Shown: positions 62,495-64,000 of the stretch, one piece after another
Numbering within the stretch: position 1 is the first letter of the stretch
How the letters are laid out: each line of letters opens with the position of its first letter
From: Azorinus chamasolen
Lineage: Eukaryota; Mollusca; Bivalvia; Cardiida; Solecurtidae
NCBI GenBank assembly: GCA_963576725.1
Contig: OY755241.1
Location: 54,994,484 to 55,058,483, forward strand
DNA: 64,000 nt
Reading direction: 5' to 3'
Program-made: the position numbers and the translations under genes
The notes under the pieces: generated by a model
What the model saw: only the letters and a program-made list of their open reading frames with translations
Databases searched by the model: none
What the model was told of the DNA's origin: nothing

Positions 62495-62733
62495 CTTCTA
62501 ATATCATCACATCGCACTGCACAATCCCTCTCTGTATGCATGTGATTAGTTGCACAGACGTACACTCGATGCGCATCAATGCATTTGACGACCTCTGACT
62601 CTGTGGAGTGACTGTGCCCGTCCGCACACACGTGCGGGAACCCGTCCACCGTTCGCTTGTATTTCGTATTAGTGGAACACGGCCTATACTGGAACTGGTG
62701 TGTAATTGGATTGGTATTGCTATTCCGACTCAT
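62495..62733 (-). CDS. Cys/His-rich small protein, first coding exon
   Basis: A strong acceptor (TTGTTTACTTCCAG at 62736) precedes AC-ATG; the ATG at 62733-62731 is taken as start, with an untranslated exon upstream. If the frame opens earlier, the protein is longer. 79 codons, donor AG|GTATAAAT. After a basic N-terminus come FPHVCADGHSHSTESEVVKC, IDAHRVYVCATNHMHTERDC and AVRCDD. The spacing C.DGH - C.DAH - C.TNH - C...C suggests disulfides or metal binding. No signal peptide. Phase joins the exons at 57040 and 53486 to give 128 residues. Family not recognised. Confidence 0.6.
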
Positions 62734-62927
62734 GTCTGGAAGTAAACAAGAATTCAGTTAAAACTCTCTATAGTCTTATTCTGGATTCTTAACCCTTTAC
62801 CTGATGAATATTCATATAAGAACTAAAGTCACGGTGCATATTAATTAGTTTACTTATAAAAATGCATGGCATGTGAACCCCGATTCTTTGGCCATTAGGT
62901 TCTTGGCAGAAACTGTAGAATCCGAGC

Positions 62928-63135
62928 TACAGTTAAACCTCTCTATAACGGCCAATAAATTGTGTTAATTAGTTGGTAGTTAGGGCAGGTGACTGCTTAA
63001 AGCAATGTGAAAGTTAAACAGAACGCTCCTATAGGAGCGTTCTGTTTTACTTTCACCTTGCTTTAAGCAGCCACCTGCATTTAACACAAAATACTTGATG
63101 TAATTTAGTGGCCGTTATAGAGAGGTTTTACTGTA
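62928..63135. mobile_element. E TA-type MITE, intact
   Basis: TACAGTTAAACCTCTCTATAACGG to AGAGAGGTTTTACTGTA, perfect hairpin with apex cgctcctataggagcg. Confidence 0.9.
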
Positions 63136-63235
63136 TATTATTCCATAAACCTGATCAGCCCACTCCTACACCAAAGTATATTCATCGAGTGTCACTTCAG
63201 AGAAGCTTTACTGACAGAAATTGTAGAATCCGAGC

Positions 63236-63524
63236 TACAGTTGAACTTCGATAACTCGAACTTCAAGGGACTATACAAATTAGTTCGAGATAACATATGT
63301 TCGAGTTATCCCTTTTTCTAATCTCAACAATACCTCGAGTTCACAGCTTTATGCAGGTCTAAAGCATTACTTTAGACCTGTATTAAGCTGTCACATGTGC
63401 TTCTATATATCTGTAGCGATGTTAGAGCAATTCTGTATTGTAAGTTTTGAAAGGACTGAACTTTTTGTTCGAGTTATCCCTAAGTTCGAGAAATCCGAGT
63501 TCGAGATATCGAAGTTCAACTGTA
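63236..63524. mobile_element. J TA-type MITE, core hairpin mostly deleted
   Basis: TACAGTTGAACTTCGATAAC to GATATCGAAGTTCAACTGTA. The core is reduced to tatgcaggtctaaagcattactttagacctgtattaagc. Confidence 0.85.
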
Positions 63525-63598
63525 TATTATTCCATAAACCAGACCAGACAACTCCTACATCACGGGTGTCACTTTAGAGAAGTTCTACTGTATATATG

Positions 63599-63827
63599 TA
63601 ACCCATTATCTCATAGGCTAGTTTAGACCTATTACATCATAGGCTATTTTTAAACCCAACCGCTTTGAACAAAACTACCAAAAAGGAGTACTAACTAGAG
63701 TAAAGGAAACTTTTACAATTGTGTAGTTTAGGAACCATTGTGATAAACAGAGCATTTGCTCATATGGAGCAAATGCTCTATTTATTACAATGGTTTCAAA
63801 AAGTGACAATATAAGGGGATGGGTTAC
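63599..63827 (-). mobile_element. B MITE with duplicated left end
   Basis: GTAACCCATTATCTCATAGGCT is followed by a second attacatcataggctattttt. Hairpin with apex ctcatatggag, ends GGGATGGGTTA. Confidence 0.8.
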
Positions 63828-64000
63828 TATTCAAGACATTATTTTCAAGTTTTGCTTGCAAGCTGTTTAAATATTCAGGAATTTTTGGCTTATATGTCCC
63901 TTTGTTTGCTCAAGGAATTTCTTTTCATCGCTACGGGATAGTTCGTAATTACCATTGAAAACAAACTGCACCCAAAATAGTCACCAAGTAAATTAGTGTC
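63828..64000. other. Unique sequence to window end
   Basis: No feature recognised. Confidence 0.35.

Larger units (their letters stand above)
62790..63590 (-). mobile_element. A2 MITE with internal duplication and two TA inserts
   Basis: TTAACCCTTTACCTG start. The segment ctgtagaatccgagcTA ... TAttattccataaacc ... gtgtcact is present twice (62905-63210 and 63211-63590). Each copy has a different TA-type MITE at the same TA. Confidence 0.7.

Overview
This window is eukaryotic DNA, almost certainly from a marine bivalve mollusc. It is AT-rich, intron-bearing and packed with short non-autonomous transposons. The lineage call rests on repeats I recognise as typical of bivalve genomes: a pearl-like element with 145-bp core repeats and an ACGACGG microsatellite, the agctccactttttc element, and a tRNA-derived SINE. 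The species cannot be fixed from sequence alone. There are no bacterial operons, no rRNA and no CRISPR array.

Genes lie on the minus strand and cover only a few percent of the window. (1) Two exons at 5208-2657 encode one HYR domain of a larger extracellular protein. (2) Seven exons from 40668 to 31845 encode endonuclease V (ENDOV), complete except for the first exon. All phases agree and the catalytic residues are present. (3) A two-exon model at 44451-42497 predicts a 69-residue protein of unknown function. Its tiny first exon is also phase-compatible with ENDOV. (4) A three-exon model at 62733-53429 predicts a 128-residue Cys/His-rich protein with a charged tail, family unknown. Fossil coding pieces include a LINE reverse transcriptase, a LINE tail, a mariner-like transposase, a frameshifted acidic reading frame next to ENDOV, and an exon-like fragment inside a transposon.

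Most of the rest is miniature transposons, named here by letter. TTAA elements begin CCC, end GGG and are flanked by TTAA (piggyBac-like). They differ in their internal hairpin: A (arm GTAGACCCAGATCAGACGG, with A1 and A2 flank subtypes), B (arm CCATTGTGATAAATAGAGCA), C (GGATCCTGATGAGACGCC), D (GTCCCTGATCAGACGCCGCC), F (GACCCAGATGAGACAGC), G (GCAGACCCTGATGAG) and K. TA elements E (ends CAGTAAAACC) and J (ends CAGTTGAACTTCGA) look mariner-like. H and I are plain foldbacks. Families A, C, D, F and G share one hairpin design with a conserved A/T mismatch in the arms, and A, B, E and J share the apex CTCCTATAGGAG. Many copies are nested or fused through a shared TTAA, so the order of insertions can be read directly.

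Layout: 1-10.7 kb, MITEs plus the HYR exons; 10.7-11.9 kb, minisatellites; 12-24 kb, dense MITEs; 24.5-30.3 kb, pearl-like elements; 31-41 kb, ENDOV and its MITE-filled introns; 42.5-44.5 kb, small gene; 45-52 kb, MITEs and LINE remains; 52.1-52.7 kb, 51-bp minisatellite; 53.4-62.7 kb, Cys/His gene with a 3.3-kb repeat array in its last intron; 62.8-64 kb, duplicated MITE-bearing flanks. All exon calls were made by reading splice sites and frames by eye, and no homology search was run.
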